Assembly (NCBI GenBank): GCA_030646295.1
Contig: JAUSND010000016.1
Span: forward strand, 310,001-374,000
Direction: 5' to 3'
DNA length: 64,000 nucleotides
DNA from: Moraxellaceae bacterium
Lineage (GTDB): Bacteria > Pseudomonadota > Gammaproteobacteria > Pseudomonadales > Moraxellaceae
Notes under the pieces: model-generated
The model's database searches: none
What the model saw: the letters and a program-made list of their open reading frames with translations, nothing else
Told to the model about the DNA's origin: nothing
Made by a program: the position numbers and the translations under genes
Shown: positions 53,161 through 62,381 of the stretch, piece by piece
Numbering within the stretch: the stretch's first letter is position 1
Layout: each line of letters starts with the position of its first letter

Positions 53161-54669
53161 ATGCCAGAACAACAAGACGCCATCATCGAGGCGCAGCCGC
53201 TTCGTCGATTCAATTATGCCTTTGCAAAGCGCCATGGGGTGATCTTCGATCAGTCCACAGGTGACGGCCATGCACGCCTGCTGCATCGGCCCGGTTTGCG
53301 CCTGACCGCGTTGGCGGAAGCGCGTCGCTTGCTGGGTGTGCCGCTGGTTTGTCTGGAGGTAGAGGAGGAGGCCTTTAATCACGCGCTGGCCCGTGCCTAC
53401 CAGACCGGCTCCAGCGAATCCATGCTGATGGTTGAGGGACTGGGCGATACCATGGATCTGGCCAGTCTGGCCGAGATGGTGCCCGAGACGGAGGACCTGA
53501 TGGAGCAGGAGGAAGATGCTCCCATCATTCGGCTGATCAACGCACTGCTGTCGGAGGCGATTCGCGAGAATGCCTCGGATATCCATATCGAGACCTATGA
53601 AAAACGCTTGTCGGTACGCCTGCGTGTAGATGGCGTGTTGCGCGAAATCGTGCAGCCCAAGCGTGAACTGGCGCCTTTGCTGGTCTCGCGTATCAAGGTG
53701 ATGGCCAAGCTTGATATTGCCGAGAAGCGCATTCCCCAGGATGGCCGCATTTCTCTGCGTCTGGCAGGTCGTGAAGTGGATGTGCGCGTATCCACCATGC
53801 CGTCAAGCAATGGTGAGCGCGTTGTATTGCGTTTGCTCGACAAGCAGGCCGGGCGACTGAACGTGTCGCACCTGGGCATGGCGGACCGGGATCATGAGTT
53901 GCTGCGCGAGCTCATTCACAAGCCACATGGCATCATCCTGGTCACCGGTCCGACGGGCTCGGGCAAGACGACCACCCTGTACGCAGCGCTTACGGAGCTG
54001 AACGACAAGTCACGCAATATCCTGACGGTGGAAGATCCCATTGAGTATCAGCTGGAAGGTGTGGGGCAGACGCAGGTCAATACCAAGGTCGACATGACGT
54101 TTGCGCGTGGTTTGCGAGCCATCCTTCGTCAGGATCCTGACGTGGTGATGGTGGGGGAAATCCGTGATCTGGAGACGGCAGAAATTGCCGTGCAGGCATC
54201 GCTCACCGGCCATCTGGTGCTGTCGACACTGCATACCAACTCTGCGGTTGGTGCAGTAACACGACTGAACGACATGGGCATCGAGCCGTTCCTGCTTTCA
54301 TCGTCCTTGCTTGGAGTGCTGGCCCAGCGTCTGGTTCGTGTACTTTGTCAGGAGTGTCGTGAGCCGTATGAGGCAGATGCAGCGACATGTGCATTGCTGG
54401 GTGTAGATGCGGCCAGCCATACAGTGATTTACAAACCAAAGGGATGCACGACCTGCAATCATCTTGGCTATCGCGGCCGTACCGGCATCTATGAGCTGAT
54501 CATGATCGACGAGGAGTTGCGTCGCCTTATCCACAATAATGCCGGTGAGCACGACCTGGAGGCCCATGCCCGCAAGTATGGTCCGAGTATCCGCCAGGAT
54601 GGTGCGCGCAATGTCCTCTCAGGTGTGACCACACTTGAAGAAGTCTTGCGTGTGACGCGTGAGGGGTAA
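53161..54669 (+). CDS. gspE: Type II secretion ATPase GspE
   Basis: A 502-residue hexameric ATPase that powers pseudopilus assembly at the inner membrane. The N-terminal domain is followed by the linker and the ATPase core: Walker [11 protein letters not shown] (from about residue 263), the Asp box [20 protein letters not shown], Walker [17 protein letters not shown] and the His box [14 protein letters not shown]. The tetracysteine zinc site is CQECREPY...GCTTC. The ATG at 53161 was chosen on length and an upstream AGGA; the frame is open from 53080. It starts the nine-gene gsp run. Confidence 0.95.
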   Translation: MPEQQDAIIEAQPLRRFNYAFAKRHGVIFDQSTGDGHARLLHRPGLRLTALAEARRLLGVPLVCLEVEEEAFNHALARAYQTGSSESMLMVEGLGDTMDLASLAEMVPETEDLMEQEEDAPIIRLINALLSEAIRENASDIHIETYEKRLSVRLRVDGVLREIVQPKRELAPLLVSRIKVMAKLDIAEKRIPQDGRISLRLAGREVDVRVSTMPSSNGERVVLRLLDKQAGRLNVSHLGMADRDHELLRELIHKPHGIILVTGPTGSGKTTTLYAALTELNDKSRNILTVEDPIEYQLEGVGQTQVNTKVDMTFARGLRAILRQDPDVVMVGEIRDLETAEIAVQASLTGHLVLSTLHTNSAVGAVTRLNDMGIEPFLLSSSLLGVLAQRLVRVLCQECREPYEADAATCALLGVDAASHTVIYKPKGCTTCNHLGYRGRTGIYELIMIDEELRRLIHNNAGEHDLEAHARKYGPSIRQDGARNVLSGVTTLEEVLRVTREG

Positions 54670-54674
54670 GGTCT

Positions 54675-55892
54675 GTGCCAGCATTTGAATATGTCTCTGT
54701 CGATACAGATGGCCGCAAGCAGAAAGGCGTACTGGAGGCAGACAGTGCCCGGCAGGTGCGTCAGCAGTTGCGCGACAAGGGCTGGCTGCCCGTTTCGGTA
54801 GAACCGGCAGCCCGCGAGCACAAGCAGGAAAAATCAGGCCTGTCATTCCAGCGCAGTGGCATGAGCGCGTATGAGCTGGCGCTTATCACCCGCCAGCTGG
54901 CAACATTGATTCAGGCGGGTATTCCGGTAGAGGAAACCCTGCGTGCGGTATCTCGCCAGACGGAGCGACCCGCATTGCAGAGCCTGATGCTGGCCGTTCG
55001 GGCGCGTGTGATTGAGGGCTATACCCTGGCTCAGGCCATGAGCGAGTTTCCCAAGGCATTTCCGGATTTGTACCGGGCCACAGTGTCTGCCGGGGAAAAG
55101 TCAGGGCATCTTGATCTGGTACTCAACCAGTTGGCCGATTACACCGAATCCCGGTACGACACCCAGAAAAAAATCCAGGGTGCCATGATCTATCCGATCG
55201 TGCTGACGGTGTTGGCGACGCTGATTGTGGTGGGGCTGCTGACCTATGTGGTGCCGGATATCGTCAAGGTTTTTGATAATACCCGGCAGCAGCTGCCGTT
55301 GCTGACGCGTGGTCTTATTGGCGCCAGCGATTTTCTGAAATCGGTCGGACCATACGCGCTGGTGTTGCTGATTGTCATCAGCTTCATGGCCAGACCCTGG
55401 CTTCGCAAGGAGCATAATCGCTATCGTGTGCATGCCCTGCAGTTACGTATTCCGCTGATCAAGCGTCTGGTACGCGGGGCCAATGCCTCCCGCTTTGCCA
55501 GCACACTCAGCATTCTTACGCGAAGCGGGGTCCCTCTCGTGGAGGCCCTTCGCATTGCGGCAGAGGTCAGCTCCAATCTGCTGATCAGGGACTCGATCAG
55601 ACTTGCGGCGGTCAAGGTAACCGAGGGAGGAAGCCTTAATCGCGCTCTGGAAGAGAGCGGTTATTTTCCGCCGATGATGATGCAGATGATTGCCAGCGGT
55701 GAGCAGAGCGGAGAGCTTGATGAAATGCTTTCGCGTGCCGCGACCATGCAGGAAAAAGAGCTGGGCAACCTGATCACGACGCTGGTTGGTTTGTTCGAGC
55801 CATTCATGTTGTTGTTGATGGCCGGTGTGGTCTTGCTGATCGTACTGGCCATCATGCTTCCGATTCTTTCTATGAATAATCTTGTGGGATGA
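54675..55892 (+). CDS. gspF: Type II secretion inner-membrane protein GspF
   Basis: A 405-residue GspF. An N-terminal segment PAFEYVSVDTDGRKQKGVLEA precedes two homologous cytoplasmic domains (LITRQLATLIQAGIPVEETLRA and FASTLSILTRSGVPLVEALRIA), with three membrane helices around residues 170, 220 and 375. It is the platform protein that links GspE to the pseudopilus. It starts at a GTG 5 bases after the gspE stop. The end overlaps the frame before gspG. Confidence 0.95.
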   Translation: MPAFEYVSVDTDGRKQKGVLEADSARQVRQQLRDKGWLPVSVEPAAREHKQEKSGLSFQRSGMSAYELALITRQLATLIQAGIPVEETLRAVSRQTERPALQSLMLAVRARVIEGYTLAQAMSEFPKAFPDLYRATVSAGEKSGHLDLVLNQLADYTESRYDTQKKIQGAMIYPIVLTVLATLIVVGLLTYVVPDIVKVFDNTRQQLPLLTRGLIGASDFLKSVGPYALVLLIVISFMARPWLRKEHNRYRVHALQLRIPLIKRLVRGANASRFASTLSILTRSGVPLVEALRIAAEVSSNLLIRDSIRLAAVKVTEGGSLNRALEESGYFPPMMMQMIASGEQSGELDEMLSRAATMQEKELGNLITTLVGLFEPFMLLLMAGVVLLIVLAIMLPILSMNNLVG

Positions 55893-55908
55893 TGCAAAAG
55901 TGAGCGTA

Positions 55909-56319
55909 ATGAAAAAGCAGAGCGGTTTTACCCTGATTGAAGTCATGGTTGTGGTGGCGATTCTTGGCATTCTGGCCGCGATCGTAATGACGAACGTGGT
56001 AGGTAAGGATGATCAGGCGCGAGTCACTACGACCAGGGCCAGTCTGGCCTCGATCGCCAATGCGCTTGAAATGTACAAGCTTGATAATCACAAGTACCCG
56101 ACCACTGATGAGGGGCTGGAGGCGCTGGTCAACAAGCCGGCATCGGCCAAGAATTTTGCGGATGGCGGCTATCTTAAAAAGCTGCCGGAAGACTCCTGGG
56201 GTAATCCCTTCCGTTATGTTGCGCCTGGCGATAATGGCAGGCCCTATGAAGTGTATTCACTTGGCGGGGACAGCGTAGAGGGCGGCGAAGGTACTGACGC
56301 TGACATCTACCACGAATAA
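55909..56319 (+). CDS. gspG: Major pseudopilin GspG
   Basis: A 136-residue prepilin. A short basic leader MKKQSG is followed by FTLIEVMVVVAILGILAA, the prepilin peptidase site with Glu at +5. Calcium-site and GspG-specific segments include DNHKYPTTDEGLEALV, LPEDSWGNPFRYV and YSLGGDSVEGGEGTDADI. It polymerises into the pseudopilus. The ATG at 55909 gives the shortest leader; GTG at 55900 is possible. It follows gspF after 16 bases. Confidence 0.95.
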   Translation: MKKQSGFTLIEVMVVVAILGILAAIVMTNVVGKDDQARVTTTRASLASIANALEMYKLDNHKYPTTDEGLEALVNKPASAKNFADGGYLKKLPEDSWGNPFRYVAPGDNGRPYEVYSLGGDSVEGGEGTDADIYHE

Positions 56320-56329
56320 GCAGTCAGAA

Positions 56330-56935
56330 ATGGTTGTCACCATCCGGGGTGCCCGTTCCAGTGGCTTTACGCTGCTGGAGGTGCTCATGGTTGTGCTGGT
56401 GGTGGGGATTCTCAGTGCTGTCGTCCTGATCAGTCTCAATCCTGGTGGCCCCGAGCGCAAGCTGGGTGACGAGACGGAACGTTTGGCCTCCCTGATCTTA
56501 CTGGCAAGCAATGAAGCGGTCATGCAGAACCGGGAGTACGGAGTGCGCCTGGAGCAGGGCGGTTACGGCTTCCTGTGTCTGGATGACAAAAGCCAGAAGT
56601 GGCGTGAGTGCGTTGGCGACAGCATGCTCAAGCATCATGTTCTGCCAGACGGGCTTGAGGTCAGGGCGCTGACGGGTAGCCGCATGAGTTTGCCTGAGGG
56701 CGAGGCCGATGCCGATGCCGAGGAGCAGGACCCGCTGAAAGAGGACCCTGAGAAGACGGACGCCGCCAGACTGACCCCCGATGTCATCTTGTTGTCGAGT
56801 GGTGAGGCGAGCCCTGTCGAACTTGAGATTCGCGTGATCGAGGAACCGTCGTTACGCATGACGGTGATTGTTGATGATATCGGCAGGGTCAAGTGGGGCG
56901 AGCAGGCTGAAAAGGATGGTGATCATGCCAAATAG
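56330..56935 (+). CDS. gspH: Minor pseudopilin GspH
   Basis: A 201-residue minor pseudopilin. The leader MVVTIRGARSSG is followed by FTLLEVLMVVLVVGILSA with Glu at +5. The soluble domain has EYGVRLEQGGYGFLCLDD, typical of GspH. An acidic insertion rich in Glu and Asp occupies about residues 123-146 (EGEADADAEEQDPLKEDPEK) and is longer than I expect for the family. The end overlaps the gspI start by 11 bases. Confidence 0.88.
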   Translation: MVVTIRGARSSGFTLLEVLMVVLVVGILSAVVLISLNPGGPERKLGDETERLASLILLASNEAVMQNREYGVRLEQGGYGFLCLDDKSQKWRECVGDSMLKHHVLPDGLEVRALTGSRMSLPEGEADADAEEQDPLKEDPEKTDAARLTPDVILLSSGEASPVELEIRVIEEPSLRMTVIVDDIGRVKWGEQAEKDGDHAK

Positions 56936-57332
56936 CACGCGTGGCTTTACTTTGCTTGAGGTCATGGTGGCACTGGCGATTTTTGCTGTTGCAGCGGTTT
57001 CATTGTTGTCTGCCCAGGAAGCTCAAATCCACACCGACGGTAAACTGGCTGATAAAACCCTGGCACACTGGGTGGCATTGAATCGTCTGGCAGAGCTGCA
57101 ACTGCAAGGGAATTTTCCGGACATTGGTCAAGGCGAGAGCCCGGCGCGCATGGGTGATCGCGACTGGGTTGTCACGACCAAGGTTGAGGGAACACCGAGC
57201 CCGGATGTGCGTCGCGTCATTTTTTCTGTTGCCCTCAAGAGCGAGGACTTTGGCGGCGAACCGTCCATGGTGACCACGTTGACTGCTTTCATTCCCCGAT
57301 CTCGTGTGACGGCCACTAATGAAAAGGCATAA
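56925..57332 (+). CDS. gspI: Minor pseudopilin GspI
   Basis: A 135-residue minor pseudopilin. The leader MPNSTRG is followed by FTLLEVMVALAIFAVAAVSLL, with Glu at +5. WVALNRLAELQLQG and GDRDWVVTTKVEGTPSPDVRRV are characteristic of GspI. AAGGA upstream supports the ATG at 56925, which overlaps the end of gspH. The 3' end overlaps gspJ by 14 bases. GspI starts the tip complex with GspJ and GspK. Confidence 0.92.
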   Translation: MPNSTRGFTLLEVMVALAIFAVAAVSLLSAQEAQIHTDGKLADKTLAHWVALNRLAELQLQGNFPDIGQGESPARMGDRDWVVTTKVEGTPSPDVRRVIFSVALKSEDFGGEPSMVTTLTAFIPRSRVTATNEKA

Positions 57333-57963
57333 GGGCGGCACAGGCGGCTTTACCCTGCTGGAGCTGCTGGTTGCGGTTGCCATTCTTTCATTGATTGCTG
57401 TGGGGGCTTACAAGCTGCTTTCCGACACGGTCAGGGTGCGTGAGCATGGCCAGATTCAGCAGCAGCAATTGCGTGATCTTCAGAAGGCCATGACCCTGAT
57501 TCAGCGTGACCTGCAGCAGGCAACTGCCAGAGCGGTCCGCGACGAGTTTGGTGATGTACAACCCGCTTTTTATCTGCCCAAGCAGAACGAGCTCGAGTTT
57601 ACGCGGGGGGGCTGGCGGAACCCCTTGCAACAAGCCCGCAGCAACCTGGTACGGATCCGCTACCGTGTCGAGAATAATCAGCTGCTGAGAGAGCGTTGGG
57701 ACGTGCTTGATCGCGCACGGCAGACCGAGCCGCAAAAAATAGTCCTGCTGGAAGACGTCAGTGATTTCACTGTGCAGGTGATTGTCAAAGGCAGTCGCAC
57801 CGACAGCTGGCCGCCACAGACCCAGTCGACTGGTGGCGAGCAGCGTGTGCCGCCTTTTCCGCAGGCCGTCGAGCTTGGTTTTCGTCTGCCGGCATGGGGA
57901 CTGATCCAGCGCATCATTCTGTTGCCACATGGAGAGGCTAATGAAGCTCCGCAACAGGATTGA
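57319..57963 (+). CDS. gspJ: Minor pseudopilin GspJ
   Basis: A 214-residue minor pseudopilin. The leader MKRHKGGTGG is followed by FTLLELLVAVAILSLIAV with Glu at +5. The soluble domain shows LRDLQKAMTLIQRDLQQATAR, FTRGGWRNPLQQARSNLVRIRY and a C-terminal GLIQRIILLP strand, all usual in GspJ. The 3' end overlaps gspK by 23 bases. Confidence 0.92.
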   Translation: MKRHKGGTGGFTLLELLVAVAILSLIAVGAYKLLSDTVRVREHGQIQQQQLRDLQKAMTLIQRDLQQATARAVRDEFGDVQPAFYLPKQNELEFTRGGWRNPLQQARSNLVRIRYRVENNQLLRERWDVLDRARQTEPQKIVLLEDVSDFTVQVIVKGSRTDSWPPQTQSTGGEQRVPPFPQAVELGFRLPAWGLIQRIILLPHGEANEAPQQD

Positions 57964-58984
57964 ACCTCGCCCGGGCGGGCGCGAGCAGGGTGTCGCCCTC
58001 ATCACCGTCATGCTGGTGATTGCATTGGCGACCATGCTGGCGGTCAGCATGATGCGTAGCCAGCACTTGTCCCTGCGGTATGCCGACGGCCTGTTCAGTC
58101 AGGATCAGGCCGTGCTTTACACACAGGGATCAGAGGCCTTTGTCCAGGATCTGCTGATTCGTGACTTTGATAATGACAAGCGCGAAAACAAGAAAGTCGA
58201 TCACCCGGGCGAGTCGTGGGCCCGGCCATTTCCGCCATTTCCTGTAGAGGGGGGAATGGTAAACGCTCGCCTTTCAGACATGCAGGGGCGTTTTAACCTG
58301 AACCTGTTATGGCATGAGAATGCCGTCAATGCGTCGGCCCAGACCTATCTGAAGCAGCTCATGAAAAACCTGGATGTGCCGGATAATCTGGATTCGGCAC
58401 TGATTGACTGGATGGATGCTGATAATGAACCAACCGGCGCTGATGGGGCCGAGGACGATTATTACAGCCGCTTGCCTGTCCCTTATCGGGCGGCCAACCA
58501 GTCACTCGCGGATGTCTCGGAGCTGTTGCTGATCAAGGGGTTCACGCCAGCCATTCTGGAGCGCCTTCGCCCGTATGTCTGCGTGCTGCCATCGAACGCA
58601 TTGCTTAATGTGAATACAGCCCCGCCGCAGGTTGTCAGGGCGTTGACGGACAGCATGACACTTGTTGGTGCCGAGGAGCTGGCCCAGAATCGGCCGGCAG
58701 ACGGTTATCAATCAGTTGATGCCTATCTGGATGAGCCCGCGTTCAACGGTCTTGAGGCATCTGCACGTGAAGGGATAAAGTCCTTTCTTGCCGTGCGGAC
58801 CGGCCATTTCGAGCTGTCTGTGGATGCCGTCATTGGCGGGCGCCACAGTGTTCTGCATGCGGTGCTTGCCCGCGGCGATTCCGGTACACTGCGTGTGGTA
58901 AACAGGGATTACGGGCGCCAGTTTTCTTCAATAACAACTTCTGCAGCATCGCTGACGGACATGACAAAAACGGAAACTCGTTGA
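57941..58984 (+). CDS. gspK: Minor pseudopilin GspK
   Basis: A 347-residue pseudopilin-like protein. The leader MKLRNRIEPRPGGREQG is followed by VALITVMLVIALATMLAVSMM. Thr stands at +5 instead of Glu, as is normal for GspK. Further landmarks are DMQGRFNLNLL, ALIDWMDADNEPTGADGAEDDYY, LLNVNTAPPQVVRAL and VDAYLDEPAF. It caps the pseudopilus tip. A second ATG at 57929 is in frame; 57941 was preferred because it yields a basic leader and follows GGAGAGG. Confidence 0.92.
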   Translation: MKLRNRIEPRPGGREQGVALITVMLVIALATMLAVSMMRSQHLSLRYADGLFSQDQAVLYTQGSEAFVQDLLIRDFDNDKRENKKVDHPGESWARPFPPFPVEGGMVNARLSDMQGRFNLNLLWHENAVNASAQTYLKQLMKNLDVPDNLDSALIDWMDADNEPTGADGAEDDYYSRLPVPYRAANQSLADVSELLLIKGFTPAILERLRPYVCVLPSNALLNVNTAPPQVVRALTDSMTLVGAEELAQNRPADGYQSVDAYLDEPAFNGLEASAREGIKSFLAVRTGHFELSVDAVIGGRHSVLHAVLARGDSGTLRVVNRDYGRQFSSITTSAASLTDMTKTETR

Positions 58985-58988
58985 CGCT

Positions 58989-60191
58989 ATGGATACCCTT
59001 TTTCTCCATCCCGATAGCCAGGGACAGGTTACTGCCTGGGGACGTGAGGCTGGTGCCATCCAGGTGCTGGGTAACCACTCATTTGCCGACCTTGCCGACC
59101 GTTATGCCGGTGCGCGCGTGGTCATTTTTGCCCCATCCTCCCAGTGTCTGCTGACTAAAGTCACCGTGTCTGCGCGTCAGCGCAGGCAGGCCATTGATGC
59201 GCTTGGCTGGCTGATCGAGGAGCAGGTGGGCGAGGATGCCGAGAACCTCCATGTCATTGCCGGCCCGGAGCAGGCGGATGGCGATACGCCTTTGCTGGCG
59301 ATGTCTCTGGAGCTTGTTGAATACTGGCGTACTACATGCCGGGAGGCTGGTTGGGCCCTGCATGCGCTGCTACCTGATGTAATGCTGTTGCCCCATGCCG
59401 ATGGTGCATGGAGCATGACACTCTGGCCTGACGGCACTGTTGCCTTGCGTACGGGAATGATGGCGGGTGCGGTGCTGGATTCAGTGCCGGCTGTCCTGAT
59501 GCTGGACGCTGCCATGAGCGAGACCCCGGACTCAGGCCGTCCGGTGTCCTTGCGCGTGTCTGGCATGGCCGAGTCTGATCAGGTTGCGGTACAGGCCTGG
59601 GCGGATGCGCAGGGTCTTCCGGTCGAGTTTTCCGGCACTCATGACGAGTCGGAGCTGCTGCTGTCGGTCATGGATTGGGCCCGTCATCCGGCCAATCTTC
59701 TGCAGGGGCGCTTTGCCAGTCGCCAGCAGGTTCTTGTGCCTCCGGCGCTGCGTATTGCAGCCATTTTCCTGCTGGTTGCCTTTTCGGTTCAGCTGGTAAG
59801 TGAATGGGCGCGATATGCCTATTACAGCAATCAGGCAGAAAAATCACAGGCGGCCGCCATCACGCTGTACAAGAAGCTGTTTCCCAATGAGCGTCGCATT
59901 GTTAGCGTTCGCAAGCAGATGGAAGCCCATCTCAATGAAGGCTCCGGTGGCGATGGGGGCTTGCCCGTGCTGACCAAAATCGCCGAGGCGGTGCAGGGGA
60001 GCGGTCTGGTTGCACAACGTGTGGACTTTGCCAGTGGCGTGCTGACCCTGGATATCGAGGCCCGTGGGCTGACTGAAATTGATGCCCTCAAGCAGAAGTT
60101 GCAGGATGTGGGCTTACAGGCAGAAATTGTGTCTGCAAATGCCCAGAACGGTGCAATCCGTGGGCGCTTGCGTGTGGAGACTGGCGCATGA
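58989..60191 (+). CDS. gspL: Type II secretion protein GspL
   Basis: A 400-residue GspL. A cytoplasmic actin-like domain (about 1-250, with SAGARVVIFAPSSQCLL-like and QRRQAIDALGWLIEEQVGED segments) recruits GspE. A single membrane helix (ALRIAAIFLLVAFSVQLVSE, about 254-275) and a periplasmic ferredoxin-like domain follow. It lies 4 bases after gspK and overlaps gspM by four bases. Confidence 0.92.
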   Translation: MDTLFLHPDSQGQVTAWGREAGAIQVLGNHSFADLADRYAGARVVIFAPSSQCLLTKVTVSARQRRQAIDALGWLIEEQVGEDAENLHVIAGPEQADGDTPLLAMSLELVEYWRTTCREAGWALHALLPDVMLLPHADGAWSMTLWPDGTVALRTGMMAGAVLDSVPAVLMLDAAMSETPDSGRPVSLRVSGMAESDQVAVQAWADAQGLPVEFSGTHDESELLLSVMDWARHPANLLQGRFASRQQVLVPPALRIAAIFLLVAFSVQLVSEWARYAYYSNQAEKSQAAAITLYKKLFPNERRIVSVRKQMEAHLNEGSGGDGGLPVLTKIAEAVQGSGLVAQRVDFASGVLTLDIEARGLTEIDALKQKLQDVGLQAEIVSANAQNGAIRGRLRVETGA

Positions 60192-60688
60192 AGGCATTTC
60201 TGGTTCAGGCAAGCAGTCAATGGCAGGAGTCCATTGCACCTTTGCGCAAGCGCTGGTTGCAGCTTGATGCGCGTGAGCAGATGGTCGTACTGGCACTGGC
60301 GATCCTGCTGGCGGTTGTTTTTCTGGTGTTTGCCGTGTGGATGCCCTCTCACAAAGGTGCAGAAAAAGCCCGGGCAGAGTACGAGAGCAACAGACAGACA
60401 TTGTTGTGGATTCAGGCTAACGCGGATCAGGTGCGCTCTTCGTCTGCGGGATCAGGCGGCTCAGTGCTGGGTGATGTAAACAGTTCGGCGGGCAGCAATG
60501 GTCTTGTATTAAGTCGTGTCGAGCCTGAGGGTGATGCGACCGTGCGTGTATGGATTGAGCAGGCCGACTTCAACAAGGTTGCCGCATGGCTGAGCCAGCT
60601 GAAGAGCCAGGGTGTCAGCATTGGCGAGGCCCAGATTGAAAAACAGGAAACCGGCGGGGTTTCTGGACGCTTCACGCTCAGCCGGTAG
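60188..60688 (+). CDS. gspM: Type II secretion protein GspM
   Basis: A 166-residue GspM. It has a short cytoplasmic segment (WLQLDAREQMVVLALAILL), one membrane helix at about 32-55 and a periplasmic ferredoxin-like domain ending GRFTLSR. It partners GspL. It is the last gene of the run; gspN is absent, and gspC, gspD and the peptidase gene gspO are not in the window. A hairpin terminator overlaps its stop codon. Confidence 0.9.
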   Translation: MKAFLVQASSQWQESIAPLRKRWLQLDAREQMVVLALAILLAVVFLVFAVWMPSHKGAEKARAEYESNRQTLLWIQANADQVRSSSAGSGGSVLGDVNSSAGSNGLVLSRVEPEGDATVRVWIEQADFNKVAAWLSQLKSQGVSIGEAQIEKQETGGVSGRFTLSR

Positions 60689-60706
60689 GCTGAGCGTTTC
60701 TGTTTT
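60674..60706. terminator. Hairpin at the end of gspM
   Basis: A perfect 10-base stem ACGCTCAGCC / GGCTGAGCGT with a 4-base loop, overlapping the gspM stop and followed by a T-rich tail. It separates gspM from the convergent methyltransferase gene. Confidence 0.75.
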
Positions 60707-61320
60707 CACTTTCCTGCAACACCCAATGTCATGAAGGCGCCGACGGCCGGCAAGCCCTCTGCTTCAAACTGACGGTAGCTCAGTGTTTTCATGCCGGCCT
60801 GCTCAACAAGCTTGAGCGTATCCCGGTTCAGGTGACAGCCATCTGCAATCACTTTCTGTATGGGCGTTAGCCGGTGTTGCCACTTGGCAATGTTAGTGTC
60901 CGGGCTGAGCCCGTGTTCCACGAAATAAAAGCGTCCCTCCGGCTTCAGCACACGACGAATCTCTTTCAGTGCACTCATGACATCCGGGATGCTGCACAGT
61001 GTCCAGGTGGACACGACGGCATCATAGCTGTTGTCAGGCATGGGCAGGCGCTCGCCACTGACCAGTTCAAACTTGACGGGCAGTCGGCTGTTTGAAAGCC
61101 GTTTTTCCGCAAGCCGGTGCACGCCAGGATTCACATCCACGGTGGTGAGCGAGCTGACCGCTTCGGGGTAGTAGTCCAGATTCAGTCCTGTGCCGAACCC
61201 GATCTCCAGAACCTCCCCCTGAACCTCTGCCAGCAGTTCTTCCCGGGCAGCCATGAAGGCAGGCTGCGACATGATCCAGTCGAGCAGGTGGGGGAAAACA
61301 TGGCGTGAATAAAGGGACAT
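60706..61320 (-). CDS. Class I SAM-dependent methyltransferase
   Basis: A 204-residue methyltransferase. It starts MSLYSRHVFPHLLDWIMSQP, with the SAM motif EVLEIGFGTGLNLDYYPEAV, acidic VDVNPGVHRLAEKR, DNSYDAVVSTWTLCSIPDV and LKEIRRVLKPEGRFYFVEHG. This resembles the UbiE/phosphatidylethanolamine-methyltransferase type of small methyltransferases. GGAGAG upstream supports the ATG at 61320. The substrate is unknown; phospholipid or a quinone is possible. Confidence 0.88.
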   Translation of the reverse strand: MSLYSRHVFPHLLDWIMSQPAFMAAREELLAEVQGEVLEIGFGTGLNLDYYPEAVSSLTTVDVNPGVHRLAEKRLSNSRLPVKFELVSGERLPMPDNSYDAVVSTWTLCSIPDVMSALKEIRRVLKPEGRFYFVEHGLSPDTNIAKWQHRLTPIQKVIADGCHLNRDTLKLVEQAGMKTLSYRQFEAEGLPAVGAFMTLGVAGK

Positions 61321-61375
61321 TACGGCTACTCTCCGGATGAACTGCCAAAACTGGATACTGCCATGAAGCGGCAAC

Positions 61376-62326
61376 TCATGTGAAATTAACCGGGGATGAG
61401 CGCAGGGCAATATCAACTGTTCGTGGCGTGGTTTGAAGGGCTGTCTCAAACACGGTCTTGCGACGCTTCGGGTCCATCATGTTATAGCCGAAGGCTGCCA
61501 GATCCTCGGGTGCCGGTTCCAGCCATAGCACGCGTATGCCTCGTTCCTGCAGATGACGGATTTCTGCGGTAACCCGCTCGGTCATCACCTTTCGCATCAG
61601 GCGTTCCATGCGCAGGGGAAGCGAGCGGGGTCGGTCAGTCTGGCGGGATGCCATGGGGGAGATGATGACCACTTCGTCGACGTCTTCTGCCGTCAACAAG
61701 TCTGCTGACGTAGGTGATGCAATGCCGCCATCAAGGTAACGCCGGCCAGCCATTTCAACTGGTGGCGCCCAGCCCGGGATGGCACACGATGCACACACGG
61801 CATCACGCATGGCCACGCGTGGTGCATCCGGTGAGCCAAATGCTACGCGCTCGCCAGTCTTGTCATCAACCGCGACGACCCATGTCGCCGGATGCGGCAC
61901 CCATGAATTTTCGGTGGCCAGCCCGTCAATCAGTTGTGTCAGCGGTGCAATATCCAGCCGGCCTTGCGGCAGCAGTCCGGACAGGGCCGTCATTGCCGGA
62001 ACACGTCCCCGAAGGCCTTGCCAGACAAGCTGTGGTGCGCCTGGCAACAGGCTTGCGGGTAACGGGGGCAGGGCGCCTCCGCTTGATACGTCATGATTCC
62101 AGCGGGTGGTTTGCGAGTGGCCGCTGTGCTGGTTGTTCATCATGCGCTCTATGCTGATGCCGCCTCCAAGCAATGACACGATGACAGAGCCGGAGGATGT
62201 TCCCATCAGGATGTCTGCCTGGCGCGGGTCCCAGCCGGTGGCGTTGGCAAGACTGTCGAGCATGGCGATTGTCCATGCACCACCGGCAACTCCGCCACAA
62301 CCAATTACAAGTGCTCGACGTGTCAT
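61376..62326 (-). CDS. Patatin-like phospholipase
   Basis: A 316-residue patatin-fold hydrolase. The oxyanion motif GCGGVAGGAW is at 9-18, the nucleophile is Ser44 in GTSSG (G-x-S-x-G), and the catalytic Asp is in YLDGGIASPTSADLL (DGG). It would cleave acyl esters of phospholipids or other lipids in the cytoplasm; no signal peptide is present. The ATG at 62326 has GGAAG upstream. It runs in the same direction as the flanking SDR and methyltransferase genes, with gaps of 55 bases each side, so they may form a small lipid-related operon. Confidence 0.87.
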   Translation of the reverse strand: MTRRALVIGCGGVAGGAWTIAMLDSLANATGWDPRQADILMGTSSGSVIVSLLGGGISIERMMNNQHSGHSQTTRWNHDVSSGGALPPLPASLLPGAPQLVWQGLRGRVPAMTALSGLLPQGRLDIAPLTQLIDGLATENSWVPHPATWVVAVDDKTGERVAFGSPDAPRVAMRDAVCASCAIPGWAPPVEMAGRRYLDGGIASPTSADLLTAEDVDEVVIISPMASRQTDRPRSLPLRMERLMRKVMTERVTAEIRHLQERGIRVLWLEPAPEDLAAFGYNMMDPKRRKTVFETALQTTPRTVDIALRSSPVNFT

Positions 62327-62381
62327 GTTTATGCTTCCGCGTTTAAATGCTTGTCTGAAAAAAGGGTGTTCTGGGTATACA

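Noticed and set aside
53023-53586. Extension of the MscS-partner gene antisense to gspE
   Set aside because: A good ribosome site at 53028-53034 and an ATG at 53022 define a shorter gene; the extension overlaps gspE.
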